Positions 17,448 to 26,861 of a DNA stretch of 64,000 bases are shown piece after piece (within the stretch, counting starts at the first letter, position 1; each line of letters opens with the position of its first letter). The position numbers and the translations under genes were made by a program. Source of the stretch: Flavobacterium undicola (lineage in GTDB: Bacteria; Bacteroidota; Bacteroidia; Flavobacteriales; Flavobacteriaceae). Location of the stretch: contig NZ_JAAAPM020000008.1 of NCBI RefSeq assembly GCF_009909155.2, positions 1 through 64,000 of the forward strand. Reading direction: 5' to 3'. Below the pieces are notes generated by a model, which ran no database searches, had not been told where the DNA came from, and saw only the letters and a program-made list of their open reading frames with translations.

Positions 17448-19091
17448 TTATTTATTTCTTAAAAAATGGCTCAATAAAGAAGCAGTTGAACTATCGTGAT
17501 TTTTTACTTCATTCGTATTGATTTCGTCCAAGATAGAATTAGCTAATTGTTTTCCAAGTTCCACTCCCCATTGGTCATAACTAAAAATATTCCAAATGAA
17601 TCCTTGCACAAAAATCTTATGCTCATATAAAGAAATCAACGACCCCAATGATTTAGGTGTCAATTTCTGAATCAAGAATGTATTTGTAGGTTTGTTTCCT
17701 GCAAAAACTTTAAATGGCAGAAGAAATTGAGCTGCTTCAGCCGAAAGTCCTTGTTTATCAAATTCTGCCTGAACTTTTGCTTCCTCTTTTCCGTTTAACA
17801 AAGCTTCCGTTTGTGCAAAAAAGTTAGACATCAATTTATCGTGATGATTGTTATCGCCATACAACGGCTGTACATAACCAATAAAATCAGTTGGAATCAA
17901 CTTAGTTCCCTGGTGAATTAGTTGAAAAAAGGCGTGTTGGGCATTCGTTCCCGGTTCTCCCCAAATAATGGTTCCTGTTTGATAATCTACAGCTTTACCA
18001 TCACGACCCACACTTTTACCGTTACTTTCCATTGTTCCTTGTTGTAAATAAGGTGCTAACTTTTGTAAATATTGAGTGTACGGAATTAAAGCTTCGCTTT
18101 CTGCTCCAAAGAAATTATTATACCAAACGCTTAATAATGCCAAAACTACTGGTATGTTTTTATCAAAATCAGCTGTTTTAAAATGTTCGTCCATTTCGTT
18201 AGCTCCGTTTAATAATTCTTCAAAATTATCAAAACCTACTGCTAAACTGATAGACAATCCTACCGCACTCCAAAGTGAAAAACGTCCTCCAACCCAGTCC
18301 CACATTGGAAATACATTGTCAGGATTAATTCCGAATTCGGTTACTTTTTGCAAATTAGTAGAAACTGCCACAAAATGTTTGGCTACATCTTCCTGCGAAG
18401 CCGATTGTAAAAACCATTTTCTGATAGTTTCAGAATTCGTTAAAGTCTCCTGAGTAGTGAACGTTTTAGAAACAATAACAAAAAGAGTCGTTTCCGGATT
18501 TAACTTTTTAATGATTTCGTTCACATGATCCCCATCAACATTGGAAACAAAATGAACATTCAAATTATTTTTATAATATTGTAAAGCTTCAACCACCATT
18601 GCCGGTCCTAAATCAGAACCACCAATACCGATATTAACTACATCAGTAAAGGCTTTCCCTGTATAACCTGTTCTTTTTCCTGAAGTAACCTCGTTAGTAA
18701 AACCTTTAATTTTATTTTTTACTTCATAAACTTCTGGAATTACATTTACTCCATTCACATTAATTACCGCCGATTCTTTAGCTCTTAATGCAGTATGAAG
18801 TACTGCTCTATTTTCAGTTTGATTGATTATTCCTCCTTCAAAATAATCCTCAATCCCATTTTTAAGTCCCATTTCATTAGCCAATTCAAGCAACAAAGCC
18901 ATTGTTTCCTGATTGACAATATTTTTAGAATAATCAATTAAAAAATCATTCCAAAGGATGCTGAATTTTTCTGCTCTTGAACCGTCTTGCTTAAACATTT
19001 CCTGCATAGAAACACTTTGTAATTGTTCAAAATGTTTTTCGAGCTTCGTCCATGAAGCCGTTTTAGTTGGGTTTAGAGTACTTAACGCCAT
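17448..19091 (-). CDS. pgi: Glucose-6-phosphate isomerase
   Basis: Interconverts glucose 6-phosphate and fructose 6-phosphate. The 547 residues carry the two PGI signatures: [13 protein letters not shown]-type (phosphate site, about residue 210) and [25 protein letters not shown] with the catalytic His. The catalytic Lys lies in [41 protein letters not shown] is the conserved N-terminal loop. The length matches the long E. coli-type enzyme. It is a single-gene unit. Confidence 0.97.
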   Translation of the reverse strand: MALSTLNPTKTASWTKLEKHFEQLQSVSMQEMFKQDGSRAEKFSILWNDFLIDYSKNIVNQETMALLLELANEMGLKNGIEDYFEGGIINQTENRAVLHTALRAKESAVINVNGVNVIPEVYEVKNKIKGFTNEVTSGKRTGYTGKAFTDVVNIGIGGSDLGPAMVVEALQYYKNNLNVHFVSNVDGDHVNEIIKKLNPETTLFVIVSKTFTTQETLTNSETIRKWFLQSASQEDVAKHFVAVSTNLQKVTEFGINPDNVFPMWDWVGGRFSLWSAVGLSISLAVGFDNFEELLNGANEMDEHFKTADFDKNIPVVLALLSVWYNNFFGAESEALIPYTQYLQKLAPYLQQGTMESNGKSVGRDGKAVDYQTGTIIWGEPGTNAQHAFFQLIHQGTKLIPTDFIGYVQPLYGDNNHHDKLMSNFFAQTEALLNGKEEAKVQAEFDKQGLSAEAAQFLLPFKVFAGNKPTNTFLIQKLTPKSLGSLISLYEHKIFVQGFIWNIFSYDQWGVELGKQLANSILDEINTNEVKNHDSSTASLLSHFLRNK

Positions 19092-19202
19092 TTATATTTT
19101 AGTTTTTAGTGTTTTAGATTTGGTCGTAAAAATACTGAAATTAGTTGTAATTGCAGAAAAGATTCCAACTATATAATTATAAAAGCCAACCAGTTTATGC
19201 AT

Positions 19203-19238
19203 AAAAAAAGAGAAACAATTCACTATAAATTGTTTCTC
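19203..19238 (-). terminator. Terminator of the M23 peptidase operon
   Basis: GAGAAACAATT and AATTGTTTCTC perfect arms around CACTATA. Read leftward they are followed by seven T. Confidence 0.85.
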
Positions 19239-19274
19239 CCTTATAATTTCAGATTAAAAAACCAATGTTTTGAA

Positions 19275-20507
19275 CTATAAATTCCCGATGCTGTCCAATT
19301 CCCGTTTTAAAGGTTCGATTGTATTCATAAATCTCGCTTTGTTTGCACTCTCCATCGGTGTTCCAGTAGGTAATTTTAATTTTAATGCATCAACCTGTAC
19401 TCCATTTTTCCAAAAACGATAACATACATGAGGCCCCGATGCTAAACCTGTACTCCCCACTCGACCAATAACATCTCCTTGATTTACGTGCTGACCGCGT
19501 CTCACCAATATTTTTGACATGTGTAAATACTGAGTAGCATAAGTACCATTGTGTTTTACTTTTACAAAGTTTCCATTACCTGCTGTATAACCTGTTTTTT
19601 CGACTACTCCGGTTGCCGTTGTCATAATAGGCGTTCCTGTAGGAGCAGCATAATCGGTTCCTTTATGCGCTTTCCATTGGTGTTGTACGGGATGAAATCT
19701 GTTCATTGTAAATCGGGAAGTAATTCGACTAAATTTAATAGGCGATTTCAAGAAAAGATTTTTCATTGTTTTTCCATCTTCGTCATAATAATCGACTTTG
19801 CCTGAAACCTGATTTTGTACAAACGGAAAGGCATACATGATTTTACCTTTGTACTCAAAAAAAGCGCCTTCTATATTGCTAACTCCATTATAAATAGAAT
19901 CGTTGATGTAGCGTTCATTAAAAGCAATACCAAAACGGTCTCCTTTTTTTAATTTAAAAAAGTCAATTGACCAAGAATAAATTTTTGTGATTTGACTTGC
20001 CAAAGCCGCTTCTACGCCTGAATTCGTTAAAGTTTCAGATAGAGAACCCTTTAAAACTCCTGTAATCACTCGGCGCTTATAAGTTACTGGTCTAACTTTT
20101 TTATGTGCAACTACCAGCGAATCACGCAAATCAAAAACATAATACGTTAAGTCGTTTGGCTCATAGATAAAAACCTGTAGTTTATTTGTTTTATCCTTAG
20201 ACCGCAACATGGTGTACGCCTTATCAGGTCTAATTGTGCGCACATCAAAAGTGTCTTTAATATTATTTACAATCTCATAGATTTTTCGGTCTCCAACATT
20301 TTGTTTGTTTATAATTGTCCCAAAAGTATCTCCTTTTTTTACAGTATCCTGAACAACATTAAAGTCGGCAAAATTAAATCCAAAATCAGAATTGTCTTTT
20401 TTATGATTTAGTTTTTCAACTAACTGTTTCTTTTCATTTTCATGATCCGATTTTTTACAGGATACGACTAAAGTTATCGCAATTATAATTGTTAAAAAGT
20501 ATTTCAA
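19275..20507 (-). CDS. M23-family (LytM-like) cell-wall peptidase
   Basis: The 410-residue lipoprotein or periplasmic protein begins with a signal ending in VVSCKKSD (lipobox Cys17). An OapA/LysM-like region follows (VKKGDTFGTIINKQNVGDRKIYEIVNN). The C-terminal peptidase M23 domain is at about 265-385, with the zinc motif HKGTDYAAPTGTP (HxxxD). The canonical HxH zinc/catalytic motif reads GPHVCYRF here, so the second His is Cys. It likely cleaves peptidoglycan cross-bridges. It is the last gene of the DUF3108-dioxygenase-M23 operon, with a 28-base gap to the upstream gene. Confidence 0.88.
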   Translation of the reverse strand: MKYFLTIIIAITLVVSCKKSDHENEKKQLVEKLNHKKDNSDFGFNFADFNVVQDTVKKGDTFGTIINKQNVGDRKIYEIVNNIKDTFDVRTIRPDKAYTMLRSKDKTNKLQVFIYEPNDLTYYVFDLRDSLVVAHKKVRPVTYKRRVITGVLKGSLSETLTNSGVEAALASQITKIYSWSIDFFKLKKGDRFGIAFNERYINDSIYNGVSNIEGAFFEYKGKIMYAFPFVQNQVSGKVDYYDEDGKTMKNLFLKSPIKFSRITSRFTMNRFHPVQHQWKAHKGTDYAAPTGTPIMTTATGVVEKTGYTAGNGNFVKVKHNGTYATQYLHMSKILVRRGQHVNQGDVIGRVGSTGLASGPHVCYRFWKNGVQVDALKLKLPTGTPMESANKARFMNTIEPLKRELDSIGNL

Positions 20508-20535
20508 ACTGTATCTATTTATTGTATTCTACATC

Positions 20536-21468
20536 TTATTCTTGTCCCCAATTTGCTAATTCAGCTTCACTCCATAATTCTGGAAAAAATATTCTTTTTT
20601 GATGCTTTGGATGCATGTATTTTTTCCAGTCACTTCCTCCTGTTGCTTCTCCATCACCCATACCACTTTGATCAATATACTTAATAGCTACATTTAAATG
20701 CTGCATTACCCAAGTAATATTTACTGTAAAATCAAAATGACGCATAGCTTCTTTCAAAGCTTGTAATTCTTGATCTTGAGCTGAAAGTTGTTTGTATTTT
20801 TGCCAAATATTGATGGACTTATACTCTTCCATATAATTCAGAAAAGTAGCTTTATATTTTTTTTCGAATTCTTCTAAAGTATAGCTTTTGTTTCCCGTTT
20901 CTTCTTCTTTTCCGGCTGCTTGCCAATACAAGATTTCAAACGCATTTTCATTCGAAATAGTATGATCAAATGATGCTCTAAAACGACTATCAATGAGATT
21001 AACCAAATCAGTAGTGCAAAACTCTATTAAACGGTATTGCGCACTTTGAAAACCACTAGCAGGAGTGAGTGTATTTCTAAATTTCATATATTGATCTACA
21101 TCCATACCATTTTCCATAATAGTAAAAGAAGTAGTTAACATATCAAAATAACGGCTAATACGGGTTAATCTATCAATAAGAAAATCGGCTTGAATATTTT
21201 GAGTGTGAGAAATCTGATTCATCTCCCAAAGAATCATTTTGAATATTAATTCATTCACTTGATGATAGAGAATAAAAACCATTTCATCAGGAAGTACTGT
21301 TCTTTGAATTTGCAAGTTCAACAACACATCCGTTTGAATATAGTCCCAGTAAGTAGTAGGTTTTGACCAAAGTAAACCCTCTAACTGCGTATCCGTTTTT
21401 TGATGAATGGATGCGTATTTTTGTTCTATATCTTTTAAAATACTTGCTGTATTCTCATTAACATTCAT
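20536..21468 (-). CDS. Tryptophan 2,3-dioxygenase family protein
   Basis: The 310-residue all-helical heme enzyme family opens tryptophan to N-formylkynurenine. YHQVNELIFKMILWEMNQI contains the distal His of the family. MKFRNTLTPASGFQSAQYRLIEF is the substrate-binding block (FRxxLxPASGFQSxQ). EATGGSDWKKYM corresponds to the GTGGSxxxxYL block. The proximal heme histidine is probably in WVMQHLNVAIKYI. No other kynurenine-pathway genes are nearby. Its start overlaps the DUF3108 stop by one base (TAATG), a coupling that hints at an envelope-related context. Confidence 0.85.
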   Translation of the reverse strand: MNVNENTASILKDIEQKYASIHQKTDTQLEGLLWSKPTTYWDYIQTDVLLNLQIQRTVLPDEMVFILYHQVNELIFKMILWEMNQISHTQNIQADFLIDRLTRISRYFDMLTTSFTIMENGMDVDQYMKFRNTLTPASGFQSAQYRLIEFCTTDLVNLIDSRFRASFDHTISNENAFEILYWQAAGKEEETGNKSYTLEEFEKKYKATFLNYMEEYKSINIWQKYKQLSAQDQELQALKEAMRHFDFTVNITWVMQHLNVAIKYIDQSGMGDGEATGGSDWKKYMHPKHQKRIFFPELWSEAELANWGQE

Positions 21469-22238
21469 TATCGCTTTATTTTAAATGAACCTTTCAATCC
21501 TTTGAAAGCATCCAAATCAGCCTTGAGTGACCCTACCGCTAAGTCTGCCTTAATGCGTATTGGTAGTCTATTTTCATCATCTGAAACCCAAACCGTTAAA
21601 CTTTCTTGTTCTTTAAAAACTCGTCCTGATTGCACTAAAGGCTTAAAAACCATACAAGACACAAGCCCAAATTTAGTTGTAATATCTTCACGTCCTATAA
21701 ATTTTAACTTAAATTTTGTGGTTTCTTCATCAAAAAACATATCAATTGCAATATACCCTCCAGGCTTAATTGTATCGATTGTAGGATAATTTCGCAGGTA
21801 ATAAAAAGCCGACAATATGTCTTGGGTATTTTTAGGAACAACAAAAGTCTTTTCCGTTTTTCTTTTATAATCTTTCACCTTTATTTCATTAGCTGATTGA
21901 TTAAAAAAACCTTCCTGATCTTTAGTATAACCTCCCTCATCAATCTTTCTAACAAATTGATATGGATTTCCTGTATTTTTATCAATATAGCTTTCATAAG
22001 TATCTGCAACTTTGAAAAAAAAGCGCGACAAACCAGTAGTATAACCTTTACCTACAACATGAAAAACTTTTGTGTTATTTACGGTAGCATCTTTTACCTC
22101 AAGAGTAGCATATCCAGCATTGACAAATCCGTAATGAATACGAAATTTAAACCACTCACCTACATTGTATGAGTCATCAGCATGAGAATCAAAGCTGGTA
22201 GTTAAAATCAATAATGAGAGTAGTATTATCTTTTTCAT
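21468..22238 (-). CDS. DUF3108 domain-containing exported protein
   Basis: A 256-residue protein with a cleavable signal peptide (MKKIILLSLLILTTSFDSHAD). The rest is a predicted beta-rich domain of the DUF3108 family: YNVGEWFKFRIHYGFVNAGYATLEV, then SRFFFKVADTYESYID, then VWVSDDENRLPIRIKADLAVGSLKADL. Such proteins are periplasmic and resemble lipid-carrier (LolA/VioE-like) folds, but their function is not known. It is the first gene of a three-gene operon. Its own promoter is at 22283-22313. Confidence 0.85.
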   Translation of the reverse strand: MKKIILLSLLILTTSFDSHADDSYNVGEWFKFRIHYGFVNAGYATLEVKDATVNNTKVFHVVGKGYTTGLSRFFFKVADTYESYIDKNTGNPYQFVRKIDEGGYTKDQEGFFNQSANEIKVKDYKRKTEKTFVVPKNTQDILSAFYYLRNYPTIDTIKPGGYIAIDMFFDEETTKFKLKFIGREDITTKFGLVSCMVFKPLVQSGRVFKEQESLTVWVSDDENRLPIRIKADLAVGSLKADLDAFKGLKGSFKIKR

Positions 22239-22282
22239 AATTTACTATATTTTTTTATTGATTCAGTTTGCAAATTTTGTTC

Positions 22283-22313
22283 CAAATATATTAAAACAAA
22301 AAAACTCAGTCAA
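22283..22313 (-). promoter_or_regulatory. Promoter of the DUF3108-dioxygenase-M23 operon
   Basis: Read leftward: TTG (22313-22311), 20 bases, TATATTTG (22290-22283), then the ATG 44 bases on. Its -33 half overlaps the terminator just upstream. Confidence 0.7.
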
Positions 22314-22332
22314 ATAATGACTGAGTTTTTAT
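22297..22332 (-). terminator. Orphan terminator upstream of the DUF3108 operon
   Basis: AAAAACTCAGTCA and TGACTGAGTTTTT perfect 13-bp arms around AATAA, with T runs on both sides. No protein gene ends directly before it on the leftward strand, so it may end the candidate small RNA. Confidence 0.8.
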
Positions 22333-22407
22333 GCTATTAACCAACCAAAAAATTATAAATTATTAAATTTATATAAACCAAAAGGAAACCACCCCTTTTG
22401 TTTTGAT
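22297..22407 (-). ncRNA. Candidate small RNA of about 110 nt
   Basis: A leftward -7 box, TATCTTTG (22419-22412), is followed by a hairpin (CAAAAGG/CCTTTTG, 22401-22379) and then by the perfect terminator at 22332-22297. This makes a self-contained transcription unit without an ORF. No good -33 element was found, and nothing identifies a known RNA family. Confidence 0.35.
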
Positions 22408-22610
22408 ATGACAAAGATACGGCAAGAAAATGCGATTTCTATAGTAAAAATACAGTTTAACATAATTTTAAAATAAGATTCGGAAGCCTAGCTGTTTTTT
22501 TTTACATATCATAAAAAAAACAGTAATAAAAAATTAAAGTGTTAATTTTACTTTTACATCAAAAATCAAAAAGCCAATTATTTCTGGCTCAAAGACCTTT
22601 TGTTAACTAA

Positions 22611-22646
22611 AAAAAGTCGCGACTTTTGACAAAAATCGCGACTTTT
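22611..22646 (-). terminator. Terminator of the uvrC-patatin operon
   Basis: AAAAGTCGCGA and TCGCGACTTTT arms. Read leftward they are followed by TTTTT. It lies 40 bases after the patatin-gene stop. Confidence 0.8.
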
Positions 22647-22685
22647 AGCCTACTATTATTTTCTTTGATTTTTTGTTTTTAGGTA

Positions 22686-24908
22686 TTAAAAAGGAAATCC
22701 AACACTAAACCAGGTATAACTACTATTAGTTTCTGGCGACCAGCTTCGTTTTATTTCAATTGGACCTAAAATAGTTTCTAAGCCATAACCTATAGCATAA
22801 CCCGAATTTTTTGGTACCGAAATCCAATCAACTGTTTCAAAAATATCATCTCCTATATTAGCATAATTAGCCGTAAAATTGATATGGTTATTTTTAAAGA
22901 TTTTCCAATCTAAGGTCAAAGTGGATTTGATATAGCTATTACCTCCTAAACTCAAAAAGTCATAGCCGTAAAAATGACTGAAATTATTTGCCACATTATA
23001 GCCGAATCCTCCCAAAATAAAATTAAAAAAAGACACGCTTTTATTGCCTATCGAAAATCCTGCTTCTGTTTGAATTTTAGCTGCAAATGATCTAAACAAA
23101 GGAAAAGCGAATCCAAAATTTGCTTTTGCAATTGAAAACGGCATAAATTCTTTTGTGTAATCAGAAGACAAAAGATAAGAATGCATATCTCCTGAAAAAC
23201 TCCAGCCTTTTCTTGGAAAAAATTTATCATCCATAGAATCAAAATTAAACCTCCCAAAAACACTCACATAATCACTTTTATCGATTACAGGATCTACATT
23301 TAAGGTTCCTGAATTTATATTCAAATATTTATATTCTACACCCCCTCCAACCAAAAAACGCTGTGCAAATAAGGTTTGAAAATACAATTGATTAGTCAAA
23401 TCAAACAAATCTACATTTAAGCTTTTCACCCCTAAATCATCAAAATTTAAATTACTTATCTGTCCTTCAATATTTCGATTAAACTGATTTAAATACGACT
23501 TAAAACCAAGACTAATATTGTAACCGTTCTCAATATAATAATCAAAATTATACCTGAAATTATCCCCTAAAATGACATCAAGAGAAGTGACATCATTTTT
23601 AAAAAATGTTTTCTTATGTGTTAAATTCACCAAGACAGCACTTTTATAAAGACCATCATAATGCAATCCAAATTTCAAGTAAGTATTCGTTGGATTCTCT
23701 TTTAATTCCAAATTCAAATTGTCTTTCCCATTATTATCCTCAAATGAATAATCGATAGCGCTAAAATTTTGTGTTGCATTTAAGTTATTAATTCCTGTTT
23801 GCAGTTGGCCATAACTAATTTTAGAATCTGGTTTGAATCTTAATTTACCATAAACATATTCCTTAGTATAATTTTTTAAGTTATTGCAATTGATATTTAC
23901 AATTTGCAAACTATCAACTTGATTTTTTAATTTTGGCTTTTTATAATTTTTAGACTTTACTCCTAATTGTTTTAAGCGTTCAAAAACAGAAAAAGCAGCT
24001 TCTTCCCCTCTACCTAAAATCTTCTGACCACTATCAAAAGACATTACTCCATAATCTCTAATATCAGGTCGAATATAAATATCTGTTTTTAAAACATTTT
24101 CCTTCATCTTATCGATAGAATGAAGATTGGTAATTTGAACTAAAATTTTTGTAGCATCATTGAGTGATTTTCTGTCCAATAAATCGTTTTGCACATCAAC
24201 TCCAATAATAATATCAGCACCTAATTTTCTAATCTCATCTATAGGATAATTATTAACAACACCTCCGTCTACTAAAAATCGGTCTTGATATTCCACTGGA
24301 GAAAACAAAGACGGAAATGCAGAGCTAGCAATCATGGCTCTTGCCAAATTACCTTTATCTAAAACTACCTGCTCTCCCGTTTCAATATCCGAACCTATAC
24401 ATAAAAAGGGGATTGGTAACTTATTAAAATCCCTTAGATGTCTAACATTCCTTGTAATCCGACTCAGTAAATTAAAATTATACAAGCCTTTAGAAAGTGC
24501 ATCCGGAATTCCTATTTTATACTTATTAAATGGCAAAACTACCGAGTAAACCTCATCATTTCTTTTCTCATAAAAATTTTTGGTTTCTCTGGGAATATAA
24601 TCGTTTAATAATTCGTCAAAATTAGTTGCTTTAAAAATCGAATCGAGTTGTGCCGCATTGTAACCCACAGCATACAAACCGCCAACAACCGCTCCCATAC
24701 TAGTTCCGCCAATGTAATCAATCTTAATTCCAGCCTCTTCTATAACTTTAATCACTCCAATATGAGCAAATCCTTTCGCACCCCCACCACTTAAAACCAA
24801 TCCTATTTTTGGTCTATCTTTTTTTTGCGAAAATAGAGTCAGGCCGCTAAAGAAAACAAGCAATAAAAGGATATATTTTTTCATAAAAACAGTCTTCATT
24901 TTTGACAT
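22686..24908 (-). CDS. Patatin-like phospholipase with C-terminal outer-membrane barrel
   Basis: A 740-residue protein. After a signal peptide (best begun at the Met of residue 9, 24884) comes a patatin domain at about 35-240. The oxyanion motif is SGGGAKGFAHIG, the nucleophile is in GTSMG (GxSxG), and the catalytic Asp is in VDGGVVNNYP. A POTRA-like linker and a BamA/Surface-antigen-type 16-strand barrel follow to the C-terminal Phe (WFSVGFPF). This is the type Vd (PlpD-like) layout, an outer-membrane or surface-exposed lipase. It is co-transcribed with uvrC, 18 bases upstream. Confidence 0.93.
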   Translation of the reverse strand: MSKMKTVFMKKYILLLLVFFSGLTLFSQKKDRPKIGLVLSGGGAKGFAHIGVIKVIEEAGIKIDYIGGTSMGAVVGGLYAVGYNAAQLDSIFKATNFDELLNDYIPRETKNFYEKRNDEVYSVVLPFNKYKIGIPDALSKGLYNFNLLSRITRNVRHLRDFNKLPIPFLCIGSDIETGEQVVLDKGNLARAMIASSAFPSLFSPVEYQDRFLVDGGVVNNYPIDEIRKLGADIIIGVDVQNDLLDRKSLNDATKILVQITNLHSIDKMKENVLKTDIYIRPDIRDYGVMSFDSGQKILGRGEEAAFSVFERLKQLGVKSKNYKKPKLKNQVDSLQIVNINCNNLKNYTKEYVYGKLRFKPDSKISYGQLQTGINNLNATQNFSAIDYSFEDNNGKDNLNLELKENPTNTYLKFGLHYDGLYKSAVLVNLTHKKTFFKNDVTSLDVILGDNFRYNFDYYIENGYNISLGFKSYLNQFNRNIEGQISNLNFDDLGVKSLNVDLFDLTNQLYFQTLFAQRFLVGGGVEYKYLNINSGTLNVDPVIDKSDYVSVFGRFNFDSMDDKFFPRKGWSFSGDMHSYLLSSDYTKEFMPFSIAKANFGFAFPLFRSFAAKIQTEAGFSIGNKSVSFFNFILGGFGYNVANNFSHFYGYDFLSLGGNSYIKSTLTLDWKIFKNNHINFTANYANIGDDIFETVDWISVPKNSGYAIGYGLETILGPIEIKRSWSPETNSSYTWFSVGFPF

Positions 24909-24926
24909 TAAACACCTGTACTTAAA

Positions 24927-26726
24927 TCAATTCGCTGTGGTTCTGTAAAAATCGGTAATTTTTTTGGCTTTTGATACTCCTACAACGTCAGAAATTTCTT
25001 TTTCTGTTGCCAATTTCAATCTTTTAACACTTTTAAAATGCTGAATCAATGTTAACATCGTTTTTTCGCCAATTCCCGGAATCGATTCTATCGAAGAATT
25101 CAACGCCGATTTACTTCTTTTGTCCCGATGATGTGTAATTCCAAAACGATGTGCCTCATTTCGTAATTGCTGAATCACTTTCAAGGTTTCTGATTTTTTG
25201 TCCAAGTACAACGGAACCGAATCGCCCGGATAAAACAACTCTTCTAATCTTTTAGCAATACCAATTATGCTGATTTTTCCTCGCAAACCTAAATCGTCTA
25301 TACTTTTCAATGCCGATGACAACTGCCCTTTACCACCATCAATAATAATTAATTGTGGCAAAGACTGCTCTTCATCTAACAATCGTTTATAACGACGATA
25401 AACCACTTCTTCCATCGAAGCAAAATCATTAGGACCTTCGACAGTTTTTATATTAAAATGACGGTAATCTTTCTTACTGGGTTTTCCATCTTTAAAAACC
25501 ACACATGCCGAAACTGGATTTGTTCCCTGAATATTCGAATTATCAAAACATTCAATATGTCTTGGTTCCACTGGCAAATGCAAATCTTTTTTCATTTGCG
25601 CCATAATTCTATTGGTATGTCTATCAGGATCTACAATTTGTAATTGCTTTAGTTGTTCGATGCGATAAAATTTAGCATTTCGAATAGACAAATCTAAAAT
25701 TTGCTTTTTATCTCCTAATTGTGGGACGGTAACTTTTATATTTTCACCTAAATCAACTGCAAAAGGCACAATTACTTCTTTCGATAATAATTTGAATCGT
25801 TCTCTCAATTCTATTACTGCTAATTCTAATAATTCTTCATCGGTTTCATCTAATTTTTTCTTGATTTCCATAGTATGCGAACGAATAATCGAACCGTGGG
25901 AAATTTGTAAAAAATTGACATAAGCGGCACTTTCGTCAGAAACAATAGAAAACACATCAATATTGGTAATTTTAGGATTCACAATCGTAGAACGCGACTG
26001 ATAATTCTCTAAAATCTCTATCTTTTCTTTTATTTTTTGCGCTTCTTCAAAATGCATTTGCTGTGCCAAATCCATCATTAACTTTTTGAAATCTTTCATG
26101 CTATCTTTAAAATTCCCTTTCAGAATTTCTCGAATAGCACTAATCTGTTTTTGGTAATCTTCTAATGATTCATAGCCTTCACAAGGTCCTTTACAGTTGC
26201 CAATATGAAATTCGAGACAAACCTTAAACTTACCACTTTCAATATTCGATTCACTCAAATCATAATTACATGTTCGAAGCGGATACAATTCTTTGATTAA
26301 ATCTAAAATCGTATGAACCGTTTTAAAACTGGTGTAAGGTCCAAAATATTCCGAACCGTCTTTGACCATTCTTCGAGTAGAAAATATTCTCGAAAAAGGT
26401 TCTTTCTTGATACAAATCCACGGATAACTTTTATCATCCCGCAACAACACATTATAACGTGGCTGAAGAGTTTTTATCAAATTATTTTCCAGCAAAAGCG
26501 CATCAGTCTCTGTAGGAACCACAATGTGTTTTATGGTTACAATTTTCTTAACCAGCACATTGGTTTTTGCCGTATCGTGAATTTTATTAAAATAAGAAGA
26601 AACTCGTTTTTTTAAATTCTTGGCTTTACCTACATACAAGATTTTGCCTTCCTTATCATAATACTGATAAACACCGGGGCCGTCTGGTAAAGTTTGAATT
26701 TGAAGTTCGAGAGCTATTTTTTGCAT
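24927..26726 (-). CDS. uvrC: UvrABC system protein C
   Basis: Excinuclease subunit that makes both incisions in nucleotide excision repair. The 599 residues have the N-terminal GIY-YIG nuclease domain (PGVYQYYDKEGKILYVGKAKNLKKRVSSYF). UvrB-interacting UVR helices (DLAQQMHFEEAQKIKEKIEIL) follow, then an RNase H-like domain (HIECFDNSNIQGTNPVSACVVFKDG, LIIIDGGKGQLSSAL). A helix-hairpin-helix tail (IESIPGIGEKTMLTLIQHF) ends it. It is the first gene of the operon with the patatin-like lipase. Confidence 0.97.
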   Translation of the reverse strand: MQKIALELQIQTLPDGPGVYQYYDKEGKILYVGKAKNLKKRVSSYFNKIHDTAKTNVLVKKIVTIKHIVVPTETDALLLENNLIKTLQPRYNVLLRDDKSYPWICIKKEPFSRIFSTRRMVKDGSEYFGPYTSFKTVHTILDLIKELYPLRTCNYDLSESNIESGKFKVCLEFHIGNCKGPCEGYESLEDYQKQISAIREILKGNFKDSMKDFKKLMMDLAQQMHFEEAQKIKEKIEILENYQSRSTIVNPKITNIDVFSIVSDESAAYVNFLQISHGSIIRSHTMEIKKKLDETDEELLELAVIELRERFKLLSKEVIVPFAVDLGENIKVTVPQLGDKKQILDLSIRNAKFYRIEQLKQLQIVDPDRHTNRIMAQMKKDLHLPVEPRHIECFDNSNIQGTNPVSACVVFKDGKPSKKDYRHFNIKTVEGPNDFASMEEVVYRRYKRLLDEEQSLPQLIIIDGGKGQLSSALKSIDDLGLRGKISIIGIAKRLEELFYPGDSVPLYLDKKSETLKVIQQLRNEAHRFGITHHRDKRSKSALNSSIESIPGIGEKTMLTLIQHFKSVKRLKLATEKEISDVVGVSKAKKITDFYRTTAN

Positions 26727-26861
26727 TAGAATTTTGTTTCAAAAAAGATAGAAAACATTAAAAAAGCCAAAAATCACACTGATTTAAAGCTAGTATTTGA
26801 ATTCTAATCAAATTTACGAATTACAAATAATTATTTCTACATTTAACTTTTTAATTCTGCA

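Larger units (their letters stand above)
22239..22685. other. 447-bp intergenic region with two terminators, two promoters and a possible small RNA
   Basis: From right to left it holds the patatin-gene terminator (22611-22646), about 190 bases of AT-rich DNA, a leftward -7 box (22412-22419), a hairpin (22379-22401), a terminator (22297-22332), and the DUF3108 promoter. No ORF was seen. Confidence 0.6.
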
